A stretch of DNA of 64,000 nt from Streptomyces sp. HNM0575. Lineage in GTDB: Bacteria; Actinomycetota; Actinomycetes; Streptomycetales; Streptomycetaceae. Each line of letters starts with the position of its first letter. Positions within the stretch are counted from its first letter, which is position 1. This document shows positions 7,966 through 16,453 of the stretch, one piece after another. Where the stretch lies: NCBI RefSeq assembly GCF_012726265.1, contig NZ_JAASAG010000013.1, positions 110,598-174,597 on the forward strand, read 5' to 3'. The notes beneath the pieces are model-generated. The model did no database searches, was not told the DNA's origin, and saw only the letters and a program-made list of their open reading frames with translations. The position numbers and the translations under genes are program-made.

Positions 7966-9543
7966 TCAGGCCAGCAGCGTGAGTGCGACGGCGCGACCGG
8001 AGGCACCGCTGACGCCGGGCCCCGGCCAGCTCGCGGCACCAATGAGGTAGAGACGCGGGACGGCAGTGGCGTAGCCGCCGCGGTGAGCGGGGATCGGGCG
8101 CTGCGTGAAACCTTGGACGAGGCCGTTGTGGCCGCCGGCGTGGTCTCCGGGGCCGGCGTTGGGATTGCTGGCCGCCAGGTCTCCGGGGGTCAGCACATGG
8201 CGGCCGAGGACGAGTCGGTCGAGGCCCGGGATGTGCAGGGCCGCTTCCTCGATCATGCGGTCTGCGAAGTGCTCGGCCATCGAGCGGGTCCATGCCCCAC
8301 CGGCTGCGATCACCCCAGCTGCGTCTCCACGCGGATGAATCGGCGCGTCCATGACCTGGAGACGTGCGACGGCGCGGCCTGCCGGTGCACGTCCGTCGTC
8401 GACCGCCGTCGGTTCGTGCCACGAGATGGAAGGACGGGCCGGGAGGAACCCGTCCTCGGCCTGGCGTACCGAGGTGGAGAGTTCGTCGGCACCGTGCCCG
8501 AGGTTGATGCCACCGCCGAGGCCCAGCCGGGGGTCGGTGAAACGGGGTTTACCGGAGAGAGCCAGGTTCAGTTGGAAGCAGCCCCGGCGGTAGCGGTAGC
8601 GGGCGGCCTGAGCCCGGACCCCGGCGGGGATGCCGGGCGCGTCACGAAGCAGCCGGCCGTAGAGCTGGTCGGGGGTGGTGGAGGCGATCACCGCCTGGCG
8701 CGCCATGAACCTCTCGCCGTCCTGCGTGCCTACCCCCGCAGCTCCGTCACTGTCGAGCAGGATGTGCTCCGCCTCGGTGCTCGTGCGGATCTCGCCGCCG
8801 AGCCGGGTGACCAGAGCGACGAGCGCCTCGGTGAGTTTCCCGCTGCCGCCGACCGGTGCCGGATTCCCCGCGCCCAGGATGTTCACCAGCACCGCTGCCC
8901 ACATGGCGCCGCCGGCGTCGTGGGGGCTGAGGCCGACGTGCAACAGCCAGGGTAGGAGGACGGAGCGCAGTTCTTCGGTGTGGAACCGCTCGTGGATCAG
9001 GTCCCACCCGCTGCCCGTGAGCAGCTCCTTGAACGGTAGCGCGCTGTCGGCGCTGTCCCGGTCGAGCTGGCCGATGAGGGCTGTGGCCTCGCGGGAGGCA
9101 AGATCCATGCCGAGGAGAGCGAAGAGGGACTCCAGGTACGGGGCGAGGTCGGTTTGCAGGCCCGTCCACGCCTCCCTCTCGCCCAGTCTGTCGAGTTCAC
9201 GGGCGAGTGGGTCGGGATCGGTCGGGATGATCGCCGTCCTGCCGTCCGGCAGTGAAGCACCCGTCGCGATGTCCCCCTGGACGTAGCGCAGGCCGAGTGC
9301 CGCCAGGTCTTCGCCGAGTTCGGCGAAGACCGGTCCGTTGACGAGGATGGGGTGCAGCGCTGAGAAAGTGTCGTGCACGAATCCCGGCAGTGTGAGTTCC
9401 TCGCTGCGCACCCATCCGCCGGGCGTTGGGGCACGTTCCAGAAGGCAGACGCTGCGGCCCGCTCTGAGGAGATACACGGCGGCGACCAGGGCGTTGTGGC
9501 CCGCGCCCACGAGCACCACGTCGTACGTTCGCTGAGAGGCCAT
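7966..9543 (-). CDS. FAD-dependent oxidoreductase, phytoene desaturase/CrtO-like
   Basis: 525-residue flavoprotein of the amine oxidase/phytoene desaturase superfamily. The N-terminal Rossmann motif is VVLVGAGHNALVAAVYLLRAG (dinucleotide-binding GxGxxA variant with GHN), followed by LLERAPTPGGWVRSEE. The C-terminal FAD motif ends LYLIGAASWPGPGVSGASG. The GHN variant and the closing motif are typical of the CrtO-like/phytoene desaturase-related branch. That branch is poorly characterised and often acts outside carotenoid synthesis; no crt genes are nearby. It lies between the molybdenum hydroxylase operon and a GMC oxidoreductase on the same strand, with about 170-200 bp gaps, so it is probably transcribed separately. 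Confidence 0.8.
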   Translation of the reverse strand: MASQRTYDVVLVGAGHNALVAAVYLLRAGRSVCLLERAPTPGGWVRSEELTLPGFVHDTFSALHPILVNGPVFAELGEDLAALGLRYVQGDIATGASLPDGRTAIIPTDPDPLARELDRLGEREAWTGLQTDLAPYLESLFALLGMDLASREATALIGQLDRDSADSALPFKELLTGSGWDLIHERFHTEELRSVLLPWLLHVGLSPHDAGGAMWAAVLVNILGAGNPAPVGGSGKLTEALVALVTRLGGEIRTSTEAEHILLDSDGAAGVGTQDGERFMARQAVIASTTPDQLYGRLLRDAPGIPAGVRAQAARYRYRRGCFQLNLALSGKPRFTDPRLGLGGGINLGHGADELSTSVRQAEDGFLPARPSISWHEPTAVDDGRAPAGRAVARLQVMDAPIHPRGDAAGVIAAGGAWTRSMAEHFADRMIEEAALHIPGLDRLVLGRHVLTPGDLAASNPNAGPGDHAGGHNGLVQGFTQRPIPAHRGGYATAVPRLYLIGAASWPGPGVSGASGRAVALTLLA

Positions 9544-9709
9544 GCTCCGAATCTAGGAACGGCGGTGGCACCCCGCGACCGGAGCTCGGCGCGAGGCCGC
9601 ACCGGGATTCCACAGGACGGGCGGCCGGGCCACCTGACCCTGCTCGACGGACGCGACGCGATCGCCGACCGAGCCGGCAGGGCGCCCTCGGGGCGTGCGT
9701 CCGGCGCGA

Positions 9710-11224
9710 TCAGCTGGTCAGCAGGCGACTGGCGAATTCACCGATCATGACTGTGGTGGCGTGCGGATACGAGCTGACGATGGTCGGCATCACCGACGCG
9801 TCCGCGATCCGGAGCCCGTCGACGCCGTAGACCCGGAGGCCGGGGTCCACCACCGTTCCCATGGCGCAGGTGCCGACGGGGTGGAAGTAGGGCATGGCGG
9901 CGTCCCGGATGAACGAGACCGTCTCAGCCCGCGTCATGCTGCTGCCCGGCGCCACCAGCCTCTTGGCGATCTCACGGAAGCCGGGGCCGTTAGCCATGTC
10001 GAAGCCGATCTCCACTCCGTCGGCGAGCGCCGCGATGTCTGCCTCGTCCTGCAGCAGGTTTGGCTGGATCTCGAGCTCACCCCCCTCCCGCATTTTCACG
10101 TACCCCCTGCTCTGCGGCCGCGACAGCCCGGGCGCGATGCAGAAGCCCTTCTCCGGAATCGTGTACTGAGCACCGATCTCCGGAGTGACGAAGGGGATTT
10201 GCATGGACACGAACATCAGGTCCGGCCGACTGATATCCGGTCTGCTCTTCCAGAATGCGACGCTGCCCTCCAGGTTGTTGTTCGGCGCCGGAAGTGGACC
10301 GTTCGCGTCGAAGCACAGGCTTGCAAGGAACGGATGCTCCTGGAGGTTCTGTCCCACATCGGGCAGGTCCACATTCGTTTCGATGCCGGCAGCCGCCAGA
10401 TCGCCTGCCGGGCCGATTCCGGAAAGCATCAGCAGTCTCGGGGTGTCGATCGCGCCGGCGCTGAGCACTACCTCGGTGAGCGCGGACGCCGTCACCTGCT
10501 CTCCGTCCACGACGTATTCGACGCCGGTGCAGCGGCCTCCGGACAGGACGACCTTCTGCACCCGTGCACCGGTCACGACGGTCAGCCGGTTCCTGTTCCG
10601 GAGAGGCGTGACGTAGGCATCCCACGGATTGACCCGGCGACCGTCGCGGATGTTCATGGTGACCGGACCGACTCCCTCGGGAGCGGCGACGGTCACGTCG
10701 TCCAGATACGGCATGCCCATGGACTGCCCGGCCTCGATCAGGGCCGCGGCCACCGGGTGCAGATCCTTGGCGCGTTCCACATGCACGGGCCCGCCAGAGC
10801 CGTGAAGCCGGCTCTCACCGTCTTCCCAGTCCTCGCTGCGCTTCAAGAGCGGCAGGACGGACTCGAAATCCCAGCCGACGTTTCCGGACGCGGCCCACTC
10901 GTCGTAGTCCGCTTGGTGACCCCGCGTCCAGACAAGCGCATTGATACCGCCCGAGCCCCCCAGCAGCTTCCCCCGGGCGAGTGGATGCCGCCGGTCATGC
11001 GTCGCCGGATGAGGCGTGTAGCTGTACCCGTAGTCGAAGGCGGACCCGACATTCTCAACCCAGCGTGTCGGATCGTAGAGGCTCGGCGCGTCCGCATCTC
11101 CGTCGCCGTTCTCAAGCACCAGAACACTGGCATCGGTCTCCTCGGCCAGGCGACGTGCCACGACGCTCCCCGCCGATCCTCCACCGACGACCACGAAGTC
11201 GAAGTTCGAGTCGCTGTCCGTCAT
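9710..11224 (-). CDS. GMC family FAD oxidoreductase (choline dehydrogenase-like)
   Basis: 504-residue glucose-methanol-choline oxidoreductase. The N-terminal FAD motif is DFVVVGGGSAGSVVARRL (residues about 8-25). GKLLGGSGGINALVWTRG is GMC signature 1, GAIDTPRLLMLSGIGP is signature 2, and the C-terminal catalytic region is YFHPVGTCAMG...VMPTIVSSYPHATTVMIGE with the catalytic His and the later His. Substrates of this family are primary or secondary alcohols. The ATG at 11224 (MTDSDSNFDF) is preferred over an in-frame start 13 codons upstream because homologs begin a few residues before the FAD motif. With its neighbours it forms a cluster of redox enzymes for small alcohols and aldehydes. Confidence 0.9.
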   Translation of the reverse strand: MTDSDSNFDFVVVGGGSAGSVVARRLAEETDASVLVLENGDGDADAPSLYDPTRWVENVGSAFDYGYSYTPHPATHDRRHPLARGKLLGGSGGINALVWTRGHQADYDEWAASGNVGWDFESVLPLLKRSEDWEDGESRLHGSGGPVHVERAKDLHPVAAALIEAGQSMGMPYLDDVTVAAPEGVGPVTMNIRDGRRVNPWDAYVTPLRNRNRLTVVTGARVQKVVLSGGRCTGVEYVVDGEQVTASALTEVVLSAGAIDTPRLLMLSGIGPAGDLAAAGIETNVDLPDVGQNLQEHPFLASLCFDANGPLPAPNNNLEGSVAFWKSRPDISRPDLMFVSMQIPFVTPEIGAQYTIPEKGFCIAPGLSRPQSRGYVKMREGGELEIQPNLLQDEADIAALADGVEIGFDMANGPGFREIAKRLVAPGSSMTRAETVSFIRDAAMPYFHPVGTCAMGTVVDPGLRVYGVDGLRIADASVMPTIVSSYPHATTVMIGEFASRLLTS

Positions 11225-12266
11225 GATTCCGTCCCATCGTTGTTCTGATCGCCAATTTCGCAATGTTCGGGCGAAGGGAAGTGATCGACCGCAGGAGGTT
11301 CAGGGGACGCGTCCGTTGCCGGTCAACCGGCGTCCGCCGGCCGGGACCGATGGAGGCACAAACCTCTGCGCAGGCATACGACCAGCTTGAGGACATGCCG
11401 ACGGGCCCGCATCCGGGCCGTCGCCTTGCCGAAGGCCCGGGGAGCGAGCACGTGTGAGTGCACTGCGTCGGGAGCAGCAGCCGGACCTGGCGAGGTAGCT
11501 GCCGCGGCAACTTCTGCAACCTCAGGCTTGATCGTCGCCATGGCGAGCTTGATCACAGCCCTGATTGCATGGCGGGCGTCGAGACATCAAACGACGCCCA
11601 ACCGCCGAGACCAGGATGACTCCCGCACCTAAAAGCGACCAGTTCCACCCGTCATGATGAGCAGCAACCGAGATCTCGGCTCTGGGCCGTCTCTAGGCCG
11701 TGCGACGCCACACAGGAGGGGTGGCCAACAACGACCGATGCGGGAGCCCGGCCCCAGCTTGTGACCCGAAGGCCGACGCTCGCAGGTACCAACAAAGCGC
11801 AGTAAGACCCAGAAGAACTGAGCGAGCCGAATCGTTCAATCCTCAGCTGGGGGCTTCAGGCGATGGCGGACGAAACGTTTGGCTGAGCCCGATGGCGATC
11901 ACGACTACGGTTACGAACAGCCCGATGCCGAACAGTGGCCAGACCAACTGCGTTGCCAGCCATGCAAAGAGCCAGATCAGAGAGCCCCAAGGGCAGGGAT
12001 GAAGAAGGTCGCCCTGCTAAGAAGCCGAGAATCTGCCGAAGCACCGTCGTCACGTGAAACACCCCTTAGCTGTACCGAGTTGAATCCCTTACGCGTTCAT
12101 CAACTCAAAACGGCCAAAGGTGACAAAAGAAGTAGACTGAGCTTTCGTCATTACCAGGACGGACTGGGAGGATGCCCAGGAGGCCACTGCCGTGCCACTT
12201 CCCGTGCCAGGCCGAGCGGGGAACACGGGGAACCGCAGTCACCACCGGGCCACACCCCACAACAAC
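11225..12266. other. Gene-poor, decayed intergenic stretch beside tRNA-Ser
   Basis: About 1 kb with no convincing intact gene. GC content is lower than in the flanks (for example 12050-12150). Frames on both strands are short, lack ribosome-binding sites and change codon bias within themselves. One readable item is a membrane-helix fragment at 11843-11980. The position next to the 3' end of a tRNA gene suits the eroded edge of an integrated element, but I see no integrase and no second copy of the tRNA 3' end. Confidence 0.5.
11843..11980 (-). pseudogene. Fragment of a small membrane protein
   Basis: The minus strand encodes a hydrophobic stretch (IWLFAWLATQLVWPLFGIGL and on to VVVIAIGL) that ends FRPPSPEAPS and a stop. 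No ATG, GTG or TTG start precedes it before an in-frame TAG. The adjacent frame just upstream reads LSRATFFIPALGAL, so one frameshift could join two membrane helices. I read this as a frameshifted remnant of a small membrane protein. Confidence 0.3.
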
Positions 12267-12297
12267 GGCCCCCGACCAACTTCCCTGGTCGGGGGCC
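12267..12297 (-). terminator. Hairpin downstream of tRNA-Ser
   Basis: Perfect 12-bp stem (GGCCCCCGACCA / TGGTCGGGGGCC) with a 7-nt loop, 20 bp beyond the 3' end of tRNA-Ser on the minus strand. There is no T-run, as is common for Streptomyces terminators. It probably ends the tRNA transcript. Confidence 0.7.
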
Positions 12298-12316
12298 GAG
12301 TTGCCTGCTCTCAGCG

Positions 12317-12404
12317 CGGAGGCGGTGGGATTCGAACCCACGGTGAGGGATCACCTCACGACGGTTTTCAAGACCGTTCCCTTCGGCCGCTCGGGCACAC
12401 CTCC
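12317..12404 (-). tRNA. tRNA-Ser (anticodon TGA)
   Basis: 88-nt class II tRNA. The acceptor stem is GGAGGTG/CGCCTCC with one G-T pair, and the discriminator G is at 12317. The anticodon stem is ACGGT/ACCGT with loop CTTGAAA, giving anticodon TGA (12368-12370). A long variable arm (GTGAGG...CCTCAC) and the T-arm GTGGGTTCGAATCCCAC confirm serine identity. CCA is not encoded. The first two bases coincide with the base of the terminator hairpin of the upstream protease gene. Confidence 0.95.
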
Positions 12405-12433
12405 CCGCGCCGCCCCTGACGGGCGGCGCGGGG
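12403..12433 (-). terminator. Terminator hairpin after the HtrA-like protease gene
   Basis: 13-bp perfect stem (CCCCGCGCCGCCC / GGGCGGCGCGGGG) with a 5-nt loop, 26 bp after the protease stop codon. The stem runs into the first two bases of tRNA-Ser, so protease termination and the tRNA 5' end share sequence. Confidence 0.65.
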
Positions 12434-12458
12434 TCAGCCTAGCGAATGGCCGCCGGGG

Positions 12459-14030
12459 TCACTGATCGCCCTTGCGGGCGCCCAGGGTCACGTCGGTCGT
12501 GGACTCCTTGCCGTCCCGCTTGTACGTGATCTTGACCTTCTCGTCCGGCTTGTGGGTCCAGATCGTGCCGATCAGGGTGGGCCCGCTGTCGATCGTCGTG
12601 TCGTCGAGCTTCGTGATCACGTCGCCCGACTTCAGGCCCGCCTTGTCCGCGGGGCCGTCCTTGGTGACCGCCGCCTGGCCGTTCTGGCCGCGGTTGGCGA
12701 TGACCGCGCCGCCGCCCTTCTGGTCCATGGTGACGGTGGCGCCGATCACCGGGTAGACGGGCGTACCGGTCTTGATGAGCTGGGTGGCGACCCGCTTCGC
12801 CTGGTTGACCGGGATGGCGAAGCCCAGGCCGATGCTGCCGGACTGGCCACCGCCCAGTCCGCCGCCGCCGTCACCGCCGCCGGCGGACTGGATGGCCGAG
12901 TTGACGCCGATGACGGCGCCCTGCGCGTTGAGCAGGGGGCCGCCGCTGTTGCCCGGGTTGATGGACGCGTCGGTCTGGAGCGCGTTCATGTACGAGGCGT
13001 TGCTGCCCTGTCCGTCGCTGGAGGCGACCGGGCGGTTCTTGGCGCTGACGATGCCCGTGGTCACGGTGCCCGAGAGGCCGAAGGGCGCGCCGATCGCGAT
13101 GGTGGCGTCGCCGACCTTGACCTGGTTGGACTTGCCGAGGGGGAGGGGGGCGAGCTTGCGGTCGTCGGCGTTCTTGAGCTTGATGACGGCGACGTCGTAG
13201 CCCTGGGCCTTGCCGATGACCTCGGCCTCGTACTTCTTGCCGTCGGAGAACGTGGCGGAGAGCGCGCCGCCGTCCGCCGCCGAGGCCACCACGTGGTTGT
13301 TGGTGAGGATGTGGCCCTGCTTGTCGAAGACGAAGCCGGTGCCCGTGCCCTCCTGGCCGCCGCCCTTGGTCTCGATGGTGACGACGCTGGGCAGGGTCTT
13401 GCCGGCTATACCGGCGACGGACTTGGGGGAGCGGTTGAGCGCCCCGGAGTCGGAGCCGGAACTGATCGTGGTCGACGAGCCGTCGTCCCGCTCGGCGGCC
13501 CAGAAGCCGATGCCTCCCCCGATGCCACCGGCGACCAGCGCGCAGACGGCGACGGCCGCGAGCAGTCCGCGCGGCAGGCGCTTGCCGCTCGGCGGCGGGC
13601 CGGGCGGCGCGGGCGGCGCGCCCCACGGGTACTGGGGTCCGCCGGGGCCCTCCGGACCGCCGGATCCGGGACCGCCGGGTCCGCCCGGTCCCGTACCGCC
13701 GTACGCGGCATGGCCCCCCGGAGCGCCCGGGGCGCCGCTCCCCCACGGGCCGCCGCCTCCGGAGCCCGGGGCGCCGTAGCCGGCTGCCGGAAGCGGAGTG
13801 GTCTGCTCGGTCTGCCCCGGCGAACCGGACGACGCGGACGACGCCGGAGGTGCGGACGGTGCAGGCGGAGTGGATTCGGACTTGCTCATGCTCTGCCCCT
13901 GACGGTCGGCGGCTTCGGGCTCGCGGGCGCCGGCAGCAGCTTCGTGCGCGTCTCTGTCCTGCACCGCGGGGGGCGTGGGAGTCGGCCCCGCCGCCGGCGT
14001 GGCGGCAGCGCCCTCGTTCTCGGTGCTCAC
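12459..14030 (-). CDS. HtrA/DegP-like membrane-anchored serine protease with PDZ domain
   Basis: 523-residue envelope protease or chaperone for misfolded exported proteins. A long Pro/Gly-rich cytoplasmic N-terminus (residues about 1-155) is followed by one membrane helix (LLAAVAVCALVAGGIGGGIG), then a trypsin-like domain with the triad His in ILTNNHVVAS, Asp in YDVAVIKL and Ser in INPGNSGGPLLN, and a C-terminal PDZ domain (GPADKAGLKSGDVITKLDD). Start choice: AGGAG abuts the ATG at 14036 with no spacer but sits 6 nt before the in-frame GTG at 14030, so GTG (MSTENEG...) is favoured. Transcribed away from the phosphodiesterase gene at 14231 and terminated just before tRNA-Ser. Confidence 0.92.
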   Translation of the reverse strand: MSTENEGAAATPAAGPTPTPPAVQDRDAHEAAAGAREPEAADRQGQSMSKSESTPPAPSAPPASSASSGSPGQTEQTTPLPAAGYGAPGSGGGGPWGSGAPGAPGGHAAYGGTGPGGPGGPGSGGPEGPGGPQYPWGAPPAPPGPPPSGKRLPRGLLAAVAVCALVAGGIGGGIGFWAAERDDGSSTTISSGSDSGALNRSPKSVAGIAGKTLPSVVTIETKGGGQEGTGTGFVFDKQGHILTNNHVVASAADGGALSATFSDGKKYEAEVIGKAQGYDVAVIKLKNADDRKLAPLPLGKSNQVKVGDATIAIGAPFGLSGTVTTGIVSAKNRPVASSDGQGSNASYMNALQTDASINPGNSGGPLLNAQGAVIGVNSAIQSAGGGDGGGGLGGGQSGSIGLGFAIPVNQAKRVATQLIKTGTPVYPVIGATVTMDQKGGGAVIANRGQNGQAAVTKDGPADKAGLKSGDVITKLDDTTIDSGPTLIGTIWTHKPDEKVKITYKRDGKESTTDVTLGARKGDQ

Positions 14031-14230
14031 AGACATCTCCTCATCAGCTACACGCCGTCGCAAGCCGGGCGCTCACGCGCTCCGGCACCGTGCACAGCCT
14101 TTCCCATGGTGCGTCAGACGGACGTAAGACGCCGCCCGAGCCCGGGAAGCAGTCCTTTACAACAGGCATACGGACACCCCCGCGACGGACCCCCCGCCGG
14201 CCGCCCGTATCCCGGTGGCACGATAACCCG

Positions 14231-15049
14231 GTGAGCAATCACAGCCTCTCCGGGTCGCGTCTCTCCCCCCACCGCCCGGTCTCCGTCATCGCGCACCGCG
14301 GTGCCTCCGAGGCCGCACCCGAACACACGCTGGCCGCATACCGTAAGGCGATCGAGGCGGGTGCCGACGCCCTGGAGTGCGATGTACGGCTCACGGCGGA
14401 CGGCCATCTCGTCTGTGTGCACGACCGCAGGATCAACCGCACCTCCAACGGCCGCGGCGCGGTCTCCGCTCTCGAACTGGCCGACCTCGCCGCACTGGAC
14501 TTCGGCTCGTGGAAGAAGGAGGGGCCGGACGAGGACCCGTACGAGTCGCCCGACCAGGAGGCCAGCGACCGTACGTCGGTGCTCACGCTGGAGCGTCTGC
14601 TGCAACTCGTGGCGGAGGCGCCCCGCCCCGTCGGTCTCGCCGTCGAGACCAAGCACCCCTCGCGGTGGGCCGGTCAGGTCGAGGCCCGGCTGCTGGAGTT
14701 GCTGGAGAAGTACCGGACCGCGGTGCCGTCCGTACGGATCATGAGCTTCTCCGCGCGCTCCCTGCACCGCATCAGGGCCGCCGCACCCCACATCCCGACC
14801 GTGTACCTCATGCAGTTGCTGCTGCCCCGCCACCGTGACGGCCGTCTGCCTCCCGGCGTGCGCATCGCGGGGCCGAGCCTGCGCATCCTGCGCGCGCATC
14901 CCGGCTACGTGGAGCGGGCGCACCGGCTCGGCTACGAGGTGCACGTGTGGACCGTGAACGACCCGGAGGACGTCGAGCTGTGCGTACGGCTCGGCGTGGA
15001 CGCGCTGATCACAAACCGGCCACAGGAAGTCGTGGCTCAACTCGGCTGA
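14231..15049 (+). CDS. Glycerophosphodiester phosphodiesterase
   Basis: 272-residue GDPD enzyme that hydrolyses deacylated phospholipids to sn-glycerol 3-phosphate and an alcohol. The GDPD-fold motif IAHRGASEAAPEHTLAAYRKA carries the catalytic His and the first Glu. ALECDVRLTADGHLVCVHD supplies the second acidic pair and second His, and LAVETKHP gives the Glu/Lys near mid-protein. The end (EVHVWTVNDPEDVELCVRLG, then GVDALITNRPQ) is typical. There is no signal peptide, so it probably acts in the cytoplasm. The GTG at 14231 is used because the family starts close to the HRG motif; the long upstream open frame is antisense to the protease promoter region. Confidence 0.92.
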   Translation: MSNHSLSGSRLSPHRPVSVIAHRGASEAAPEHTLAAYRKAIEAGADALECDVRLTADGHLVCVHDRRINRTSNGRGAVSALELADLAALDFGSWKKEGPDEDPYESPDQEASDRTSVLTLERLLQLVAEAPRPVGLAVETKHPSRWAGQVEARLLELLEKYRTAVPSVRIMSFSARSLHRIRAAAPHIPTVYLMQLLLPRHRDGRLPPGVRIAGPSLRILRAHPGYVERAHRLGYEVHVWTVNDPEDVELCVRLGVDALITNRPQEVVAQLG

Positions 15050-15278
15050 GACGTCGAATTGTCGTCTTCGTGTTACGTGCGACACACACGGCCACCGGCG
15101 GCAGGCGGGCCGCGCGGCCCAATTCGCCCTGGTTCCATGCCGCTTACCTGGGGTGCGCCGGTGCATTCGCGCTGTATTCGATGCCGCGGAATGCGTCAAG
15201 CGGGCATGCGTGGCCGGTTTCCGCCAGACGTTCGCGGGGCACTTATCGAATTGGCGTGGGGCAAAGGAGGTCTCGGGG

Positions 15279-15848
15279 GTGGCGTTGGTTATGGCACAGA
15301 ACGTGCCTGCTTCGTCGACGATGGCCGTGCCTCACGGCCCCGCCGGAGTAGGGGCCGCACGGCGCAGGATGCGCGCCGATCTGCTGGCCAGCGGAGCCGC
15401 CGAATCCGTCGTGGACGACGCGGTGTTGATCCTCTCCGAGCTGCTCAGCAACTCCTGCCGGCATGCTCGGCCGCTGAGCCGGGACGACTTCGTACGCGCG
15501 AGCTGGAACCACGACGGCCGCGGCGAGTTGACCATTTCCGTGACGGACGGCGGCGGCCCCACCCGGCCGCTTCCGGCGACTCCGTCGGTCAGCGCCCGCG
15601 GCGGACGCGGTCTGGCGATCATCGGTGCGCTGGCGCGTGATTGGGGCGTACGCGAAGAGGCGCGGCAGCAGGTTCCCGAGCAAGTGCGCTCCGAGCTGCC
15701 GGAATTCGCGGGCGGAATACGTCAGGCCGAGAGCGAGTCCGTCAGGGGTGTCACGGTCTGGGTGGTGCTGGCGTCCGGCTCCGATGTCGGGGAGAAGTTG
15801 GCGGACAGCCTCGCCTTCGATCTGGCGGGAGCCGACGAGGTGTGCTGA
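15279..15848 (+). CDS. HATPase-domain protein (RsbW-like regulatory kinase)
   Basis: 189-residue GHKL ATP-binding protein of the anti-sigma/serine kinase type. N-box LILSELLSNSCRHA has the catalytic Glu and Asn, the G1 box is VTDGGGP, and the G2 region is GGRGLAIIGALARDWG. The C-terminus is longer than RsbW with a Ser/Glu-rich insert. The GTG at 15279 has an ideal AAAGGAGG site 7 nt upstream. An in-frame GTG at 15210 would add 23 residues but includes a TTA codon, unusually low GC3 and no ribosome-binding site, so I rejected it. No sigma or STAS gene is adjacent. Its target is unknown; the two SpoIIE phosphatases downstream are candidate partners. Confidence 0.85.
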   Translation: MALVMAQNVPASSTMAVPHGPAGVGAARRRMRADLLASGAAESVVDDAVLILSELLSNSCRHARPLSRDDFVRASWNHDGRGELTISVTDGGGPTRPLPATPSVSARGGRGLAIIGALARDWGVREEARQQVPEQVRSELPEFAGGIRQAESESVRGVTVWVVLASGSDVGEKLADSLAFDLAGADEVC

Positions 15849-16453
15849 GCCGCTGAGCCCGCTGCTGAACGCGGGTTCCGGGGCGGAGACTTGGCGCCGC
15901 GCATAAGTGCGGAGTGCCGGGCGGAGCTGTCGTCCGCAGCGTGCTCGCGGAGCTTCCGCGTGCAACTTCCGTGCGGGCCACGGAGGTTCGGCACCAGGGG
16001 CGTACCCGCGGGCCGCCCGGCGACACGCGGAACGCCTTACGCGCCGCTTCTCACCGGCTAGGCTCGCGGCGACAGCCGGCGCACGCACTTCCCGCGGGCA
16101 GGCGACCCGACCACCGCCCGGCCCGCGTCGCGGTCCCGCCACGCGCGTGTACGCGGCGCGGAGTGGGCACCGGCCGCGCCGGCCGTTCCGACCGCATCGC
16201 GCGCCCACGGCACCGACCATGCCGACCGTGTTCAGGCACCGGCCGGGCATGGGCACGCGCGCACCCGACTCCGACCCCGAGCCGAACAACGGAATACCCG
16301 GCAGACCACAGAGACCTGCACACCGCACACGACCCAGCCAGACCCAGCCAGATCGAGCCGGACCGAGCCGGACACCGACCGACGGCCGCCGAGCGGTCCC
16401 CACCGGACCCGGGCGGCCCCTTCCACGACCGAAGACCTGGAGAACCGCACCTC
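15849..16453. other. GC-rich intergenic region, no gene seen
   Basis: 605 bp between the HATPase gene and the SEC-C protein gene. It contains degenerate direct repeats of CCGACC/GAGCCGGAC type around 16330-16390 but no credible frame on either strand. A promoter for the downstream gene should lie here; I cannot place it. Confidence 0.5.

Noticed and set aside
12105..12341. Minus-strand frame of 78 codons overlapping tRNA-Ser
   Set aside because: It begins inside the tRNA gene and has no ribosome-binding site or homology.
12552..14234. Long plus-strand open frame opposite the HtrA-like protease (560 codons)
   Set aside because: Antisense shadow caused by GC-rich codons. No ribosome-binding site, composition dominated by Arg/Gly/Ala, and the minus strand has clear catalytic motifs.
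15210..15278. Upstream GTG start for the HATPase protein at 15279
   Set aside because: The added codons have poor third-position GC and include TTA, with no ribosome-binding site, while AAAGGAGG sits exactly before the later GTG.
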